A stretch of DNA of 64,000 nt, taken from assembly GCF_009017275.1 (NCBI RefSeq), contig NZ_WBZC01000010.1, positions 124,001-188,000 on the forward strand. The letters run 5' to 3'. Position 1 is the first letter of the stretch, and the number at the start of each line of letters is the position of its first letter. The stretch is from Alkaliphilus pronyensis. Its GTDB lineage: Bacteria; Bacillota; Clostridia; Peptostreptococcales; Natronincolaceae. This document shows, in pieces, positions 1 through 7,758 of the stretch. Under the pieces are notes generated by a model. That model ran no database searches, was not told the DNA's origin, and was given only the letters and a program-made list of their open reading frames with translations. The position numbers and the translations under genes were made by a program.

Positions 1-1
1 A

Positions 2-622
2 CATGAACAGGAGAATGAGCATACATTAAAAGGACACTATGAGGCCCTTGAATATTTTGTCAAAATGAAGGAAAAGGGTTATATAAAAGCTATTGGTATT
101 TCTACACATCATATAGCAGCTATAAAGGCTAGTCTTTCTATAAAGGAAATTGAGGTGCTTCATCCAATAGTTAATATATCAGGCTTAGGAATTCAAGATG
201 GGACAATAGAAGAAATGCTTCTAGCCTTAGAGTCTGCAAAAAAAGCAGGTAAGGGCATATATGGAATGAAACCCCTTGGTGGAGGAAATCTACTAAAAAG
301 CTTTAAAGAGTGCTTTAAGTTTGTACTTCAGTTAAAATCCTTAGATTCAATAGCTATTGGTATGCAAAGTATTGAAGAAATTGATATGAATGTTACGATA
401 GTTAATGAAGGGTTAGAAGCTTTAGCAGATATTGAAATTAATTTTGATAATAAAAGACTCAATATTGCCTATTGGTGTGAAGGCTGCGGTAAGTGTATAG
501 AGGGTTGTAGTCACAGTGCATTAAGCTTAACTAATAATCAGCTTATCATAAATCATACTAAATGTGTTCTATGTGGTTATTGTTCTAAGCATTGCCCTCA
601 GTTCTGCATTAAAGTTGTCTAA
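2..622 (+). CDS. Aldo/keto reductase with C-terminal ferredoxin domain (5' end outside window)
   Basis: The reading frame is open to the left edge, so only the C-terminal part of the enzyme is present; the ATG at 65 is internal. The first two thirds look like the end of an aldo/keto reductase TIM barrel. The tail carries two ferredoxin-type cysteine clusters, CEGCGKCIEGC and CVLCGYCSKHCP, each expected to bind a [4Fe-4S] centre. Clostridia carry many such ferredoxin-linked aldo/keto reductases; their substrates are mostly unknown and the sequence does not indicate one here. The stop lies 14 bases before ruvX, so the two may be co-transcribed. Confidence 0.85.
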   Translation, partial: HEQENEHTLKGHYEALEYFVKMKEKGYIKAIGISTHHIAAIKASLSIKEIEVLHPIVNISGLGIQDGTIEEMLLALESAKKAGKGIYGMKPLGGGNLLKSFKECFKFVLQLKSLDSIAIGMQSIEEIDMNVTIVNEGLEALADIEINFDNKRLNIAYWCEGCGKCIEGCSHSALSLTNNQLIINHTKCVLCGYCSKHCPQFCIKVV

Positions 623-636
623 AGAGGAGGATTTAA

Positions 637-1050
637 ATGACTAGAGTAATGGGATTAGATGTAGGGGATAAAACTATTGGTGTTGCGGTCAGCGATCCTT
701 TAGGGTGGACAGCTCAAGGAATAGAAACAATTCAAAGGATAGGAATAAAAAAGGATCTTCAACGATTAGAGGAAGTAATTAAAGGGTATGAGGTTAATGT
801 AATAGTTGTTGGACTACCTAAAAATATGAATGGAAGTATTGGTCCTCAAGGTGAGAAGGTATTAGAATTTACTGAAAGACTAAAAAAAAGATTTAATATA
901 GAAGTAATGCTATGGGATGAGAGACTAACTACTGTTGCTGCAGAAAGAGCCTTGATTAAAGCTGATGTAAGTAGAAAAAAAAGAAAAAAAGTAATTGATA
1001 AAATGGCAGCTGTTTATATTTTACAAGGATACCTAGATAGCAAAAAATAA
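637..1050 (+). CDS. ruvX: Putative Holliday junction resolvase RuvX (YqgF/YrrK family)
   Basis: A 137-residue protein of the RNase H-fold YqgF family. The N-terminal [17 protein letters not shown] motif carries the first catalytic Asp, [11 protein letters not shown] the middle motif, and [12 protein letters not shown] the conserved acidic motif; all family hallmarks are present at normal length. Members are implicated in resolving recombination intermediates and in trimming the 5' end of pre-16S rRNA. The ATG has a strong AGAGGAGG site 7 bases upstream. In many Firmicutes ruvX sits next to a DUF1292 gene, as here. Confidence 0.93.
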   Translation: MTRVMGLDVGDKTIGVAVSDPLGWTAQGIETIQRIGIKKDLQRLEEVIKGYEVNVIVVGLPKNMNGSIGPQGEKVLEFTERLKKRFNIEVMLWDERLTTVAAERALIKADVSRKKRKKVIDKMAAVYILQGYLDSKK

Positions 1051-1134
1051 ATAATATTAAGTAAATAGTATTTTTTTAATCATTATTAGTATATAATACA
1101 AATGTGTGAATTCAATAAGGAAAGGAGTAATAAA

Positions 1135-1401
1135 ATGGAAGAGCGAGATAATATAATTTCTTTAGTTGATGAAGAAGGTAATGAAGAGGATTTTGAGGTG
1201 TTAATGACCCTTGAAGTGGAGGATAGTGAATACGCAATTTTAATGGCCCTTGAATCCAATGAAGATGATGAGGCATACATATTTAAGATATTAAATGAAG
1301 AAAACGATGAATATACATTAGTTGCAATTGAAGATGATGAAGAATACGAGAATGTAATAGCTGCTTATGAAGCTATTATTGATGAAGAAGGGGAAGAGTA
1401 A
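1135..1401 (+). CDS. DUF1292 family acidic protein (YrzB-like)
   Basis: An 88-residue, very acidic protein matching the DUF1292/YrzB pattern: an opening like IISLVDEEGNEEDFEVL followed by short beta-strand-like stretches with repeated Glu/Asp. The ATG at 1135 is preferred over an ATG at 1102 in the same frame because AAGGAAAGGAG lies 6-16 bases before it and family members start at this point. Function is unknown; the gene is strongly linked to ruvX and alaS in Firmicutes. It ends just before a strong hairpin terminator. Confidence 0.85.
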   Translation: MEERDNIISLVDEEGNEEDFEVLMTLEVEDSEYAILMALESNEDDEAYIFKILNEENDEYTLVAIEDDEEYENVIAAYEAIIDEEGEE

Positions 1402-1430
1402 AACAAAACCCTTAAAAGGGTTTTGTTATA
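1402..1430. terminator. Bidirectional intrinsic terminator
   Basis: A perfect 12-bp inverted repeat (AACAAAACCCTT, 2-base loop, AAGGGTTTTGTT) directly follows the DUF1292 stop. The arms end in T-rich and A-rich runs, so the hairpin can serve both this gene and the convergent reverse-strand gene ending at 1443. Confidence 0.8.
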
Positions 1431-1442
1431 GGAGGTGGACCT

Positions 1443-1895
1443 TTACCAAGTCCATCTTTTCTTTTTATTAATTGAAAAACTAGAAATAAAAGCAATTACA
1501 AAAGTTATTGTAATAAAAAAACTAAAGAGATAAGTAGCAAGCTGAGTATCTAAGCCAGATAATCCTATACCCTCCTTAAAAATAATAGGTGGTAAGCTAA
1601 TTAATCTGTCTATACCTATAAAATATACTAATATAGAAGATAATAGTATAGGTGTTAAGATAACGGCAGCAGTAGAAAACATAAAGGATAAGAACCTTAC
1701 CTTGTCTTTATATCCTCTAACAAAACCAATTATACCTCCTAATAAAGCTAAAACAAGAAAAGCATAGGATGGATTAAATAGTGCTTCAATATCAGGGTAT
1801 AATTCATTTAATAAAATGGTTAAGGTAATACCTAGTATAAATCCTAAAAACAAACCATGAATAGTATGAAGAAAAAGAACCTTAGTTGTTTTCAT
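1443..1895 (-). CDS. Hypothetical integral membrane protein
   Basis: A 150-residue protein I do not recognise. It shows four hydrophobic segments, roughly residues 8-30, 43-60, 70-95 and 118-142, and a basic C-terminus (NKKKRWTW), consistent with a small polytopic membrane protein with its tail in the cytoplasm. The start has a good GAGGGGGG ribosome site on the reverse strand. It stands alone between two forward genes, divergent from sfsA and convergent with the DUF1292 gene. Confidence 0.65.
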   Translation of the reverse strand: MKTTKVLFLHTIHGLFLGFILGITLTILLNELYPDIEALFNPSYAFLVLALLGGIIGFVRGYKDKVRFLSFMFSTAAVILTPILLSSILVYFIGIDRLISLPPIIFKEGIGLSGLDTQLATYLFSFFITITFVIAFISSFSINKKKRWTW

Positions 1896-1950
1896 TACAA
1901 CCCCCCTCGTTTAACTTATAATCTTATTATAACATAAGTAGGTGAAATTT

Positions 1951-2649
1951 ATGAAAATATTTGTTGAAGGTGATCTACTGGAAGGGTATTTTGTAAGGCG
2001 ATTAAATAGATTTATTGCAGAAGTTAATGTTAATGGAAGAACAGAAATTAGTCATGTACCAAATACAGGAAGAATGAAGGAGCTTCTATTACCAAAGGCT
2101 AAGGTGATTTTAAGAAGAGTAAATGACCCCAAAAGAAAAACTATCTTTGACCTTTTAATGGTATATAAGGATGGGTTATTAATAGCAATAGATTCAAAGC
2201 TACCAAATACGATGCTTGATAAGGCCTTTAAAGCTAAGGCTATTGAGGGCTTCAATTACTTTACCGAAGTTAAAAGGGAGGTAAGGTTTGGAAATAGTAA
2301 ATTTGACTTTTCACTTAATAATGGTAGAGAACACGCCCTAATTGAAGCAAAATGTGTAACATTAGTTAAAGATAATTTCAGGGCTTCTTTTCCAGATGCC
2401 CCTACAGAAAGGGGAACAAAGCATGTAATGGAGCTTATTGAAGCGAAAAAATGCGGAATAAGGGGAGCAGTCTTTTTTATAGTTCAAAGGGAGGATTGTA
2501 ACAAATTCATACCAAATCTTGAAATGGATGAAAGCTTTTATGAGGCTGTAAAGCTAGGATTAGATTATGGTGTAGAGTTCTATGCATACAAATGTAAAGT
2601 TACACCAGACTATGTAGAATTAAAGGAGACTATTGAGGTTACAATATAA
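1951..2649 (+). CDS. sfsA: DNA/RNA nuclease SfsA (sugar fermentation stimulation protein)
   Basis: A 232-residue protein with SfsA family features: an N-terminal OB-like part (GYFVRRLNRF, HVPNTGRM) and a PD-(D/E)XK-like catalytic half containing LIEAKCVTL, FPDAPTERGTKH and FFIVQR. In Escherichia coli SfsA was named for its effect on maltose metabolism, and structural relatives are nucleases; the physiological substrate is unclear. I prefer ATG 1951 to the in-frame GTG at 1942 because AGGTGA at 1940-1945 is then correctly spaced. Confidence 0.92.
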   Translation: MKIFVEGDLLEGYFVRRLNRFIAEVNVNGRTEISHVPNTGRMKELLLPKAKVILRRVNDPKRKTIFDLLMVYKDGLLIAIDSKLPNTMLDKAFKAKAIEGFNYFTEVKREVRFGNSKFDFSLNNGREHALIEAKCVTLVKDNFRASFPDAPTERGTKHVMELIEAKKCGIRGAVFFIVQREDCNKFIPNLEMDESFYEAVKLGLDYGVEFYAYKCKVTPDYVELKETIEVTI

Positions 2650-2672
2650 TATAATATATCATAAGGAAATCA

Positions 2673-2701
2673 TTGACAAAATACTATTTAAAGTATATAC
2701 T
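2673..2701 (+). promoter_or_regulatory. Sigma-A type promoter for the fur-family gene
   Basis: TTGACA at 2673-2678 and TATACT at 2696-2701 are separated by 17 bases, a near-consensus vegetative promoter. The predicted transcription start is about 35 bases before the Fur-family start codon. Confidence 0.75.
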
Positions 2702-2743
2702 ATTGTTTGAAAAGCTTTATTATATGAGAAGTGGGGTGTATAT

Positions 2744-3178
2744 ATGGATAGCCTAACGGATATTTTAAAGGATAAGCTTAAGGAGAAGGGTTTTAAGCTA
2801 ACACCACAAAGAAGAGCAACCCTTGATGTGGTCTTTGGAAATAAAGGAAAACACTTAAATACAGAGGAAATATATGGATTTGTTAAAGAAAAATGTCCTG
2901 AAATTGGCTTGGCCACCGTATATAGAACTTTACAGCTTCTCGAAGAAATGGAACTTGTTTCAAAGATAAACCTAGATGATGGCTGTATTAGATACGAGTT
3001 TAATACCCATGATGATGACCATCAACATCATCATCTGATATGTCAAAGCTGTGGAAAAATAATTGAGGTTGAGTTAGATTTATTGGATCAGCTAGAGCAG
3101 GAAATTGAAAATACTTATAAATTTAAGGTTATTGATCATAAAGTTAAGTTTTTTGGAATTTGCTCAAAATGTTCCTAG
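2744..3178 (+). CDS. Fur family transcriptional regulator
   Basis: A 144-residue metalloregulator. The N-terminal winged helix includes LTPQRRATLDVV and the recognition-helix signature LATVYRTL (residues 56-63). The C-terminal dimerisation half has the Fur HDDDHQHHHLIC metal site and two CxxC zinc pairs (Cys100/103 and Cys140/143). The histidine pattern suits iron-sensing Fur better than peroxide-sensing PerR, but Fur, Zur and PerR cannot be separated with certainty by eye. It has its own promoter and terminator and so is likely monocistronic. Confidence 0.9.
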   Translation: MDSLTDILKDKLKEKGFKLTPQRRATLDVVFGNKGKHLNTEEIYGFVKEKCPEIGLATVYRTLQLLEEMELVSKINLDDGCIRYEFNTHDDDHQHHHLICQSCGKIIEVELDLLDQLEQEIENTYKFKVIDHKVKFFGICSKCS

Positions 3179-3184
3179 ATTAAC

Positions 3185-3213
3185 AGTCTTGTGGCTTCAT
3201 GCAAGACTTTTTT
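3185..3213 (+). terminator. Intrinsic terminator after the fur-family gene
   Basis: AGTCTTG (3185-3191) pairs with CAAGACT (3202-3208), followed by a run of T residues to 3213. It lies 7 bases after the stop codon. Confidence 0.8.
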
Positions 3214-3466
3214 ATGTGTATTTTAAATTAGAAATTAATCTACAAAGTAATATAAAAGTAATGGTTTATCCTGCTTTTAAAAAAAATACTTTGGGTTAGA
3301 ATATATATATGTAAATGTTTTTTATTAGCAAAATGTATTGTTAAGCTAAAATAATAAAGCAATATCATATTAAAAGCTTAAGCTATTTGATTTTTTTGTT
3401 CGGAAAGTTCATCGATAGGTGACTTTTAGATATATAGGGCGGAATTAATATTTAAGGAGTGATATT

Positions 3467-5131
3467 TTGGGGAGAAAACCAACAAAATTAAAAATTATTC
3501 CTCTTGGAGGCTTAAACGAAGTCGGTAAAAATATGACAGCCTTTGAATACAAGGATGAAATATTAGTGCTAGATTGTGGACTAAGCTTTCCAGAGGACGA
3601 AATGTTAGGGATAGATATAGTAATACCTGATATTACCTATTTAATCAAAAACAAAGACAAGGTAAAGGGTATTGTTCTTACCCATGGGCATGAAGACCAC
3701 ATTGGTGCGTTGCCTTATGTTCTTAAGAAGATCAATGCACCAGTATATGGCAGCAGATTAACATTAGGTCTTGTAGAAAACAAACTAAAAGAGCATAAAA
3801 TGACTAATCAACATTTACAAAGAATTAAACCAAGAGAAACCATTCAGCTTGGCTCATTTAGTATTGAGTTTATTCATACAAACCATAGTATACCTGATGC
3901 CTGCGCTTTAGCAATCCATACACCAGTAGGAACAATTTTTCATACTGGAGATTTTAAAATTGACTATACACCTATTGATGGTGAAATGATAGACCTTCAT
4001 AAAATCGCTGAATTAGGCCAAAAAGGTGTATTGCTAATGCTAGCAGATAGTACGAATTCTGAAAGACGTGGATCAACTATGTCTGAAAGAAGTGTAGGTG
4101 TTACCTTTGAAAATATATTTAAAAATACTAATAAGAGAATAATTGTAGCAACCTTTGCTTCAAATGTCCATAGAATACAACAGGTTATGGAAGCCGCCCA
4201 TAAGTATAACCGCAAAGTTGTTGTGTCTGGAAGAAGCATGATAAATGTAGTTAATGTTGCAAATGAGTTAGGAGCATTAAATGTACCAGAGGACTTAATA
4301 ATAGATATAGATAATATGGATCAGTATGAAGATGAAAGAATAGTTATTATTACCACAGGAAGCCAAGGAGAACCAATGGCTGCATTATCAAGAATGGCAA
4401 GCTCAGACCATAGAAAGGTAGAGATTAGACAAGGAGATTTAGTTGTTTTTTCTTCTACACCTATTCCAGGAAACGAAAAGCTAGTCAGTAGAGTAATTAA
4501 TCAGCTATTTGAAAAAGGAGCCGAGGTTATATATGAAAGCTTGGCAGAAATTCATGTATCTGGACATGCATGTCAAGAAGAGCTAAAGCTAATGCATCGA
4601 CTTGTAAAGCCCAAATACTTTATACCTGTACACGGTGAGTACAAACACTTAAAAAAGCATGCTCAGCTGGCAGAAGAGCTTGGTATGCCAAAAGAAAACA
4701 TATTTATAATTCAAAATGGCTCAATAGTGGAAGTATCTAAGGACTATGCAAAAGTAAATGGAAATGTACCTGCAGGTAGAATACTGGTGGATGGTTTAGG
4801 TGTAGGAGATGTAGGTAATATAGTATTAAGAGACAGAAAGCATTTAGCAGAGGACGGATTAATGGTTATAGTTGTAACTATATCAAGAGAAACAGGAAAA
4901 ATAATAGCTGGGCCTGATATTATTTCAAGAGGGTTTGTGTATGTAAGAGAATCAGAGGATTTAATGGTAGAAGCAAAGGTTGTAGTTAAAAATGCCCTTG
5001 ATGGATGCAACCAACAAAATATAAGAGAATGGTCTGTTTTGAAAAGCTCCATAAGAGATGCCTTAAAGGATTTTCTATATGAAAAAACCAAAAGACGACC
5101 AATGATACTGCCTGTAATAATGGAGGCGTAG
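3467..5131 (+). CDS. rnj: Ribonuclease J
   Basis: A 554-residue metallo-beta-lactamase/beta-CASP ribonuclease that degrades and matures mRNA and rRNA, with 5'-to-3' exonuclease and endonuclease activity. The metal motif HGHEDH is at residues 73-78, further ligands lie in FHTGDFKID and in GHACQEEL and PVHGEYKHLKKHA, and the C-terminal RNase J domain is complete. The start is TTG with AAGGAGTGAT upstream. The 250-base leader upstream is long for this segment and contains an imperfect hairpin around 3406-3428; whether it is regulatory is unknown. Confidence 0.95.
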   Translation: MGRKPTKLKIIPLGGLNEVGKNMTAFEYKDEILVLDCGLSFPEDEMLGIDIVIPDITYLIKNKDKVKGIVLTHGHEDHIGALPYVLKKINAPVYGSRLTLGLVENKLKEHKMTNQHLQRIKPRETIQLGSFSIEFIHTNHSIPDACALAIHTPVGTIFHTGDFKIDYTPIDGEMIDLHKIAELGQKGVLLMLADSTNSERRGSTMSERSVGVTFENIFKNTNKRIIVATFASNVHRIQQVMEAAHKYNRKVVVSGRSMINVVNVANELGALNVPEDLIIDIDNMDQYEDERIVIITTGSQGEPMAALSRMASSDHRKVEIRQGDLVVFSSTPIPGNEKLVSRVINQLFEKGAEVIYESLAEIHVSGHACQEELKLMHRLVKPKYFIPVHGEYKHLKKHAQLAEELGMPKENIFIIQNGSIVEVSKDYAKVNGNVPAGRILVDGLGVGDVGNIVLRDRKHLAEDGLMVIVVTISRETGKIIAGPDIISRGFVYVRESEDLMVEAKVVVKNALDGCNQQNIREWSVLKSSIRDALKDFLYEKTKRRPMILPVIMEA

Positions 5132-5139
5132 GGAGAAAG

Positions 5140-5226
5140 AAAGTTAAAAGTGAAAAGTTAAAAGTTAAAAGTTAAAAATGAAAAGTTAAGAGTTAAGAGT
5201 TAAGAATTAAGAATTAAGAGTTAAAA
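5140..5226. repeat. Degenerate heptamer repeat block (GTTAAAA/GTTAAGA type)
   Basis: About a dozen tandem 7-base units such as GTTAAAA, GTTAAGA and ATTAAGA follow the ribonuclease J stop. Units differ by one or two bases but stay in a 7-base register. No gene is visible here. The composition resembles the two blocks that flank the major pilin gene near 20.7 and 21.4 kb. Confidence 0.8.
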
Positions 5227-5346
5227 ACATAAAAGAAATTTTGAATGTTGAATGAAATCAAAAAACATTTAAACCATCAAAATATACGTTAGAGATTAAA
5301 GCAAAAAGAATAAAATTAACAATTCAAAATTTACGAGTATATAAGA

Positions 5347-5379
5347 AATGAAGTCTTATTATAATGACTTCATTTTTTA
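5347..5379 (+). terminator. Intrinsic terminator upstream of lysO
   Basis: AATGAAGTC (5347-5355) pairs perfectly with GACTTCATT (5366-5374) and runs into a T-tract. It probably ends transcripts coming through the repeat block from ribonuclease J. Confidence 0.75.
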
Positions 5380-5412
5380 TATTGTGTATAATAATTCTTG
5401 GAGGTGTTTATT

Positions 5413-5712
5413 TTGAATATTCTATTATATCTTTTTATTCTACTAATTGGTGCTTTTATTGGTAGTAAAGATTTTTTAAAGCCAAAATTACTGAATAGAA
5501 TTGGAAGTATCCAAACGCTATCACTATTGTTTTTATTGTTTATTATGGGTGTGAAAATTGGATTAGATAAAGAAATCATATTCTCATTAGCTACAATAGG
5601 ACTACACAGCATTATACTGGCGGTAGCTTCTATAGTATTCAGTATTTTAGGGGTAAAGCTGGTTTCTAGTAAAATTCTAAGGGAGAAGGTGAAGGTAGGA
5701 GATGACATATAA
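5413..5712 (+). CDS. LysO family transporter, N-terminal subunit
   Basis: A 99-residue hydrophobic protein with three predicted membrane helices, matching the N-terminal third of the lysine exporter LysO (DUF340). The TTG at 5413 is preferred to an in-frame TTG at 5398 because GGAGGTG at 5400-5406 is correctly placed for it. Together with the next gene it adds up to the roughly 299 residues of single-chain LysO from E. coli. The end overlaps the next gene by 11 bases, which suggests translational coupling and a two-subunit exporter rather than a recent frameshift. Confidence 0.8.
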   Translation: MNILLYLFILLIGAFIGSKDFLKPKLLNRIGSIQTLSLLFLLFIMGVKIGLDKEIIFSLATIGLHSIILAVASIVFSILGVKLVSSKILREKVKVGDDI

Positions 5713-6301
5713 AATCTTGACAGCTGTTGTGGCAGGTATTTTAACAGGCTTTTTTATTTATCCTGATTACTTAGTTCAGTATATAGGTTTACTAATAGAT
5801 TTAGGCTTATGTCTTTTATTATTCTTTGTAGGTATTGATATTGGTAGACAAAAAGATATTTTATTAAAGGTTAAGGTTATGGGATTTAAGATTTTATTAG
5901 TTCCAATCATGATTGGTTTAGGAAGTATAGTAGGAGCCATCTTTGGAGGAATAGTAATTGAATTGCCCATCAATGAAGCTGCTGCAGTAGGGGCAGGCTT
6001 TGGCTGGTATTCCTTATCTGCAATTGAGCTTTCTAAACATAGTGCTGAACTGGGCACTCTAGCATTCACCACCAATGTAACCCGTGAAGTAATTGCATTA
6101 ATAACAATACCTATTATAGCCAAATACATTGGCAAGCTAGAAAGTATAGCACCAGCTGGGGCTACTGCAATGGATACTACACTGCCAATTATTTCTAGGT
6201 CGACTGATGGAAGTGTAGCAATAATATCCTTTATTACTGGAGTTGTTCTATCTTCTCTTGTTCCAGTATTAGTACCCCTAATGATGAAGCTTACATTTTA
6301 A
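5702..6301 (+). CDS. lysO: Lysine exporter LysO family protein, C-terminal subunit
   Basis: A 199-residue membrane protein with about six hydrophobic segments, corresponding to the C-terminal two thirds of LysO (DUF340), which exports lysine and the toxic analogue thialysine in E. coli. The conserved stretch GAGFGWYSLSAIELSKHS and the AMDTTLP motif are present. It overlaps the upstream LysO-like gene by 11 bases and has its own AGGTAGGAG site inside that gene. The substrate is inferred from family membership only. Confidence 0.85.
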   Translation: MTYKILTAVVAGILTGFFIYPDYLVQYIGLLIDLGLCLLLFFVGIDIGRQKDILLKVKVMGFKILLVPIMIGLGSIVGAIFGGIVIELPINEAAAVGAGFGWYSLSAIELSKHSAELGTLAFTTNVTREVIALITIPIIAKYIGKLESIAPAGATAMDTTLPIISRSTDGSVAIISFITGVVLSSLVPVLVPLMMKLTF

Positions 6302-6472
6302 CTATAATTTTATCTCTTAAAGTACCTTACCCATTGATGTTCTAACTATATTGATATAGAATATAAATATATTAAGCTTTTTACTGGCTAAGCAAAGTAA
6401 TAATATAATACTTTAATAAGGATAAATTGTCTTTCTAGTAGTAATTAATAATAGAAAGAGGGGGAAAGCTGT

Positions 6473-6820
6473 ATGAATCCATATGATTACGCTCACCAAC
6501 TGGCCCGTGCTTTAAAAAATAGTGAAGAATATAAAAACTATAAGCAGCTGGAGGAAAAAATCAATGGCAACCCAGAAATAAAAAACACAATGAATGACTT
6601 TAGACGAAGACAATTTGAAGTTCAAAGTGCTCAAATGATGGGTAAAACAGTAGAAGAGGAAAAGATTACAAAGCTTCAAGAACTCCACAACATACTGATG
6701 AAGGATAGAATTATAAGTGAATTTATGGAATCAGAGTTTCGTTTAACACAAATGATGTCAGATATTTATAAGATTTTAGGGGAGGCACTAGAGCTTGATT
6801 TCAGCTTTGGACAAGATTAA
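6473..6820 (+). CDS. YlbF family regulator (DUF964)
   Basis: A 115-residue, largely helical protein of the YlbF/YmcA family. In B. subtilis YlbF, YmcA and YaaT form an Fe-S containing complex that modulates RNase Y activity and so affects sporulation, competence and biofilm genes. Matching features are the N-terminal AHQLARALKNSEEYKNY helix and the FRRRQFEVQ segment. Only one family member is seen here, so it cannot be assigned to YlbF or YmcA. An AGAGGGGGA ribosome site precedes the ATG. Confidence 0.82.
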   Translation: MNPYDYAHQLARALKNSEEYKNYKQLEEKINGNPEIKNTMNDFRRRQFEVQSAQMMGKTVEEEKITKLQELHNILMKDRIISEFMESEFRLTQMMSDIYKILGEALELDFSFGQD

Positions 6821-6851
6821 ATTATTATTAAATAGAAGGAAGCTATAGGAG

Positions 6852-6884
6852 GCTGGAGGTAAATTATAACCTCTAGCTTTTACT
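6852..6884 (+). terminator. Intrinsic terminator after the ylbF-like gene
   Basis: GCTGGAGGT (6852-6860) pairs with ACCTCTAGC (6869-6877) with one mismatch and is followed by TTTTACTTTA. The remaining spacer to 7102 is AT-rich and holds a GCGTGG/CCACGC hairpin (7058-7078) just before the next gene; no gene is visible in it. Confidence 0.65.
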
Positions 6885-7102
6885 TTATCTACAAGGACAA
6901 GATAGGAGCTTGTTTTTTTTTGACGATAATTATATAATAATATAGAAAATTTTACTTATATAAAGCTATTTAATACAAATACCTCTAAGGCTATTATAAG
7001 GTATTTACATATAAATAATGGTTAAAATGAATTATATATGGATAAAAACATGATAGTGCGTGGTATACAACCCCACGCTTTATTAGTAAGGAGATGTTTT
7101 TA

Positions 7103-7747
7103 TTGAGTAATATAACTGATGGATATGTTGAAAAATACATAAGAGAGGTTCTTGTAGAAAACAAAGGATTATTAATGGAGCTAGAGCTATATGCTAAAGA
7201 GCATAATGTTCCAATTGTTCATAAAGAAGTAGCTGCATTATTAAAGGTTTTAACTAAGTCTGTAAAGGCAAAGAAAATATTAGAGGTTGGTACAGCAATT
7301 GCATATTCAACAATTATTTTTTCCTATGCAATGGGTTCAGATGGACATATTACAACAATAGAAAGAAATGAAAAAATGATTGAAGAAGCAAAGAATAATA
7401 TTAAACGAGCAGGTTTAGAAAAAAACATAAGACTAATTCAAGGTGATGCAGAGGATATACTTAAGTTTCTTGATGCAGAGTATGATATTATATTTCTTGA
7501 TGGAGCAAAGGGTCAATACAATGAGTTTTTAAATGATTGTCTTCAACAGCTGAAGTCAGGAGGATTATTGATATCAGATAATATACTTTTTAAAGGAATG
7601 GTGGCAACAGACAATTACGCTGTTAGAAGAAAAAGAACAATAACTAACAGAATGAGGACATACCTAGAAACAATATGTAATCATCCTCAATTAGATACCA
7701 GTATAATTCCTATTGGTGATGGATTAGCTATAAGCTACAAAAAGTAG
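7103..7747 (+). CDS. trmR: tRNA 5-hydroxyuridine methyltransferase TrmR (YrrM-type O-methyltransferase)
   Basis: A 214-residue class I SAM-dependent O-methyltransferase. The glycine-rich SAM loop is ILEVGTAIAYST and the metal/catalytic Asp lies in IIFLDGAKGQY. In B. subtilis TrmR methylates 5-hydroxyuridine at wobble position 34 to 5-methoxyuridine, and its gene lies next to the U32-family trhP genes and udk, the same order as here. TTG 7103 is preferred to ATG 7094 because AAGGAG directly abuts that ATG and is properly spaced only for the TTG. The specific tRNA role rests on synteny plus family. Confidence 0.86.
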   Translation: MSNITDGYVEKYIREVLVENKGLLMELELYAKEHNVPIVHKEVAALLKVLTKSVKAKKILEVGTAIAYSTIIFSYAMGSDGHITTIERNEKMIEEAKNNIKRAGLEKNIRLIQGDAEDILKFLDAEYDIIFLDGAKGQYNEFLNDCLQQLKSGGLLISDNILFKGMVATDNYAVRRKRTITNRMRTYLETICNHPQLDTSIIPIGDGLAISYKK

Positions 7748-7758
7748 GAGGCTATAAA

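Noticed and set aside
3105-3299. Short forward frame overlapping the fur-family 3' end
   Set aside because: It lies in another frame of a clear gene and crosses that gene's terminator.
6905-6946. Possible promoter (TTGACG) before trmR
   Set aside because: No -10 box lies at suitable distance; the TATAAT nearby is only 7 bases away.
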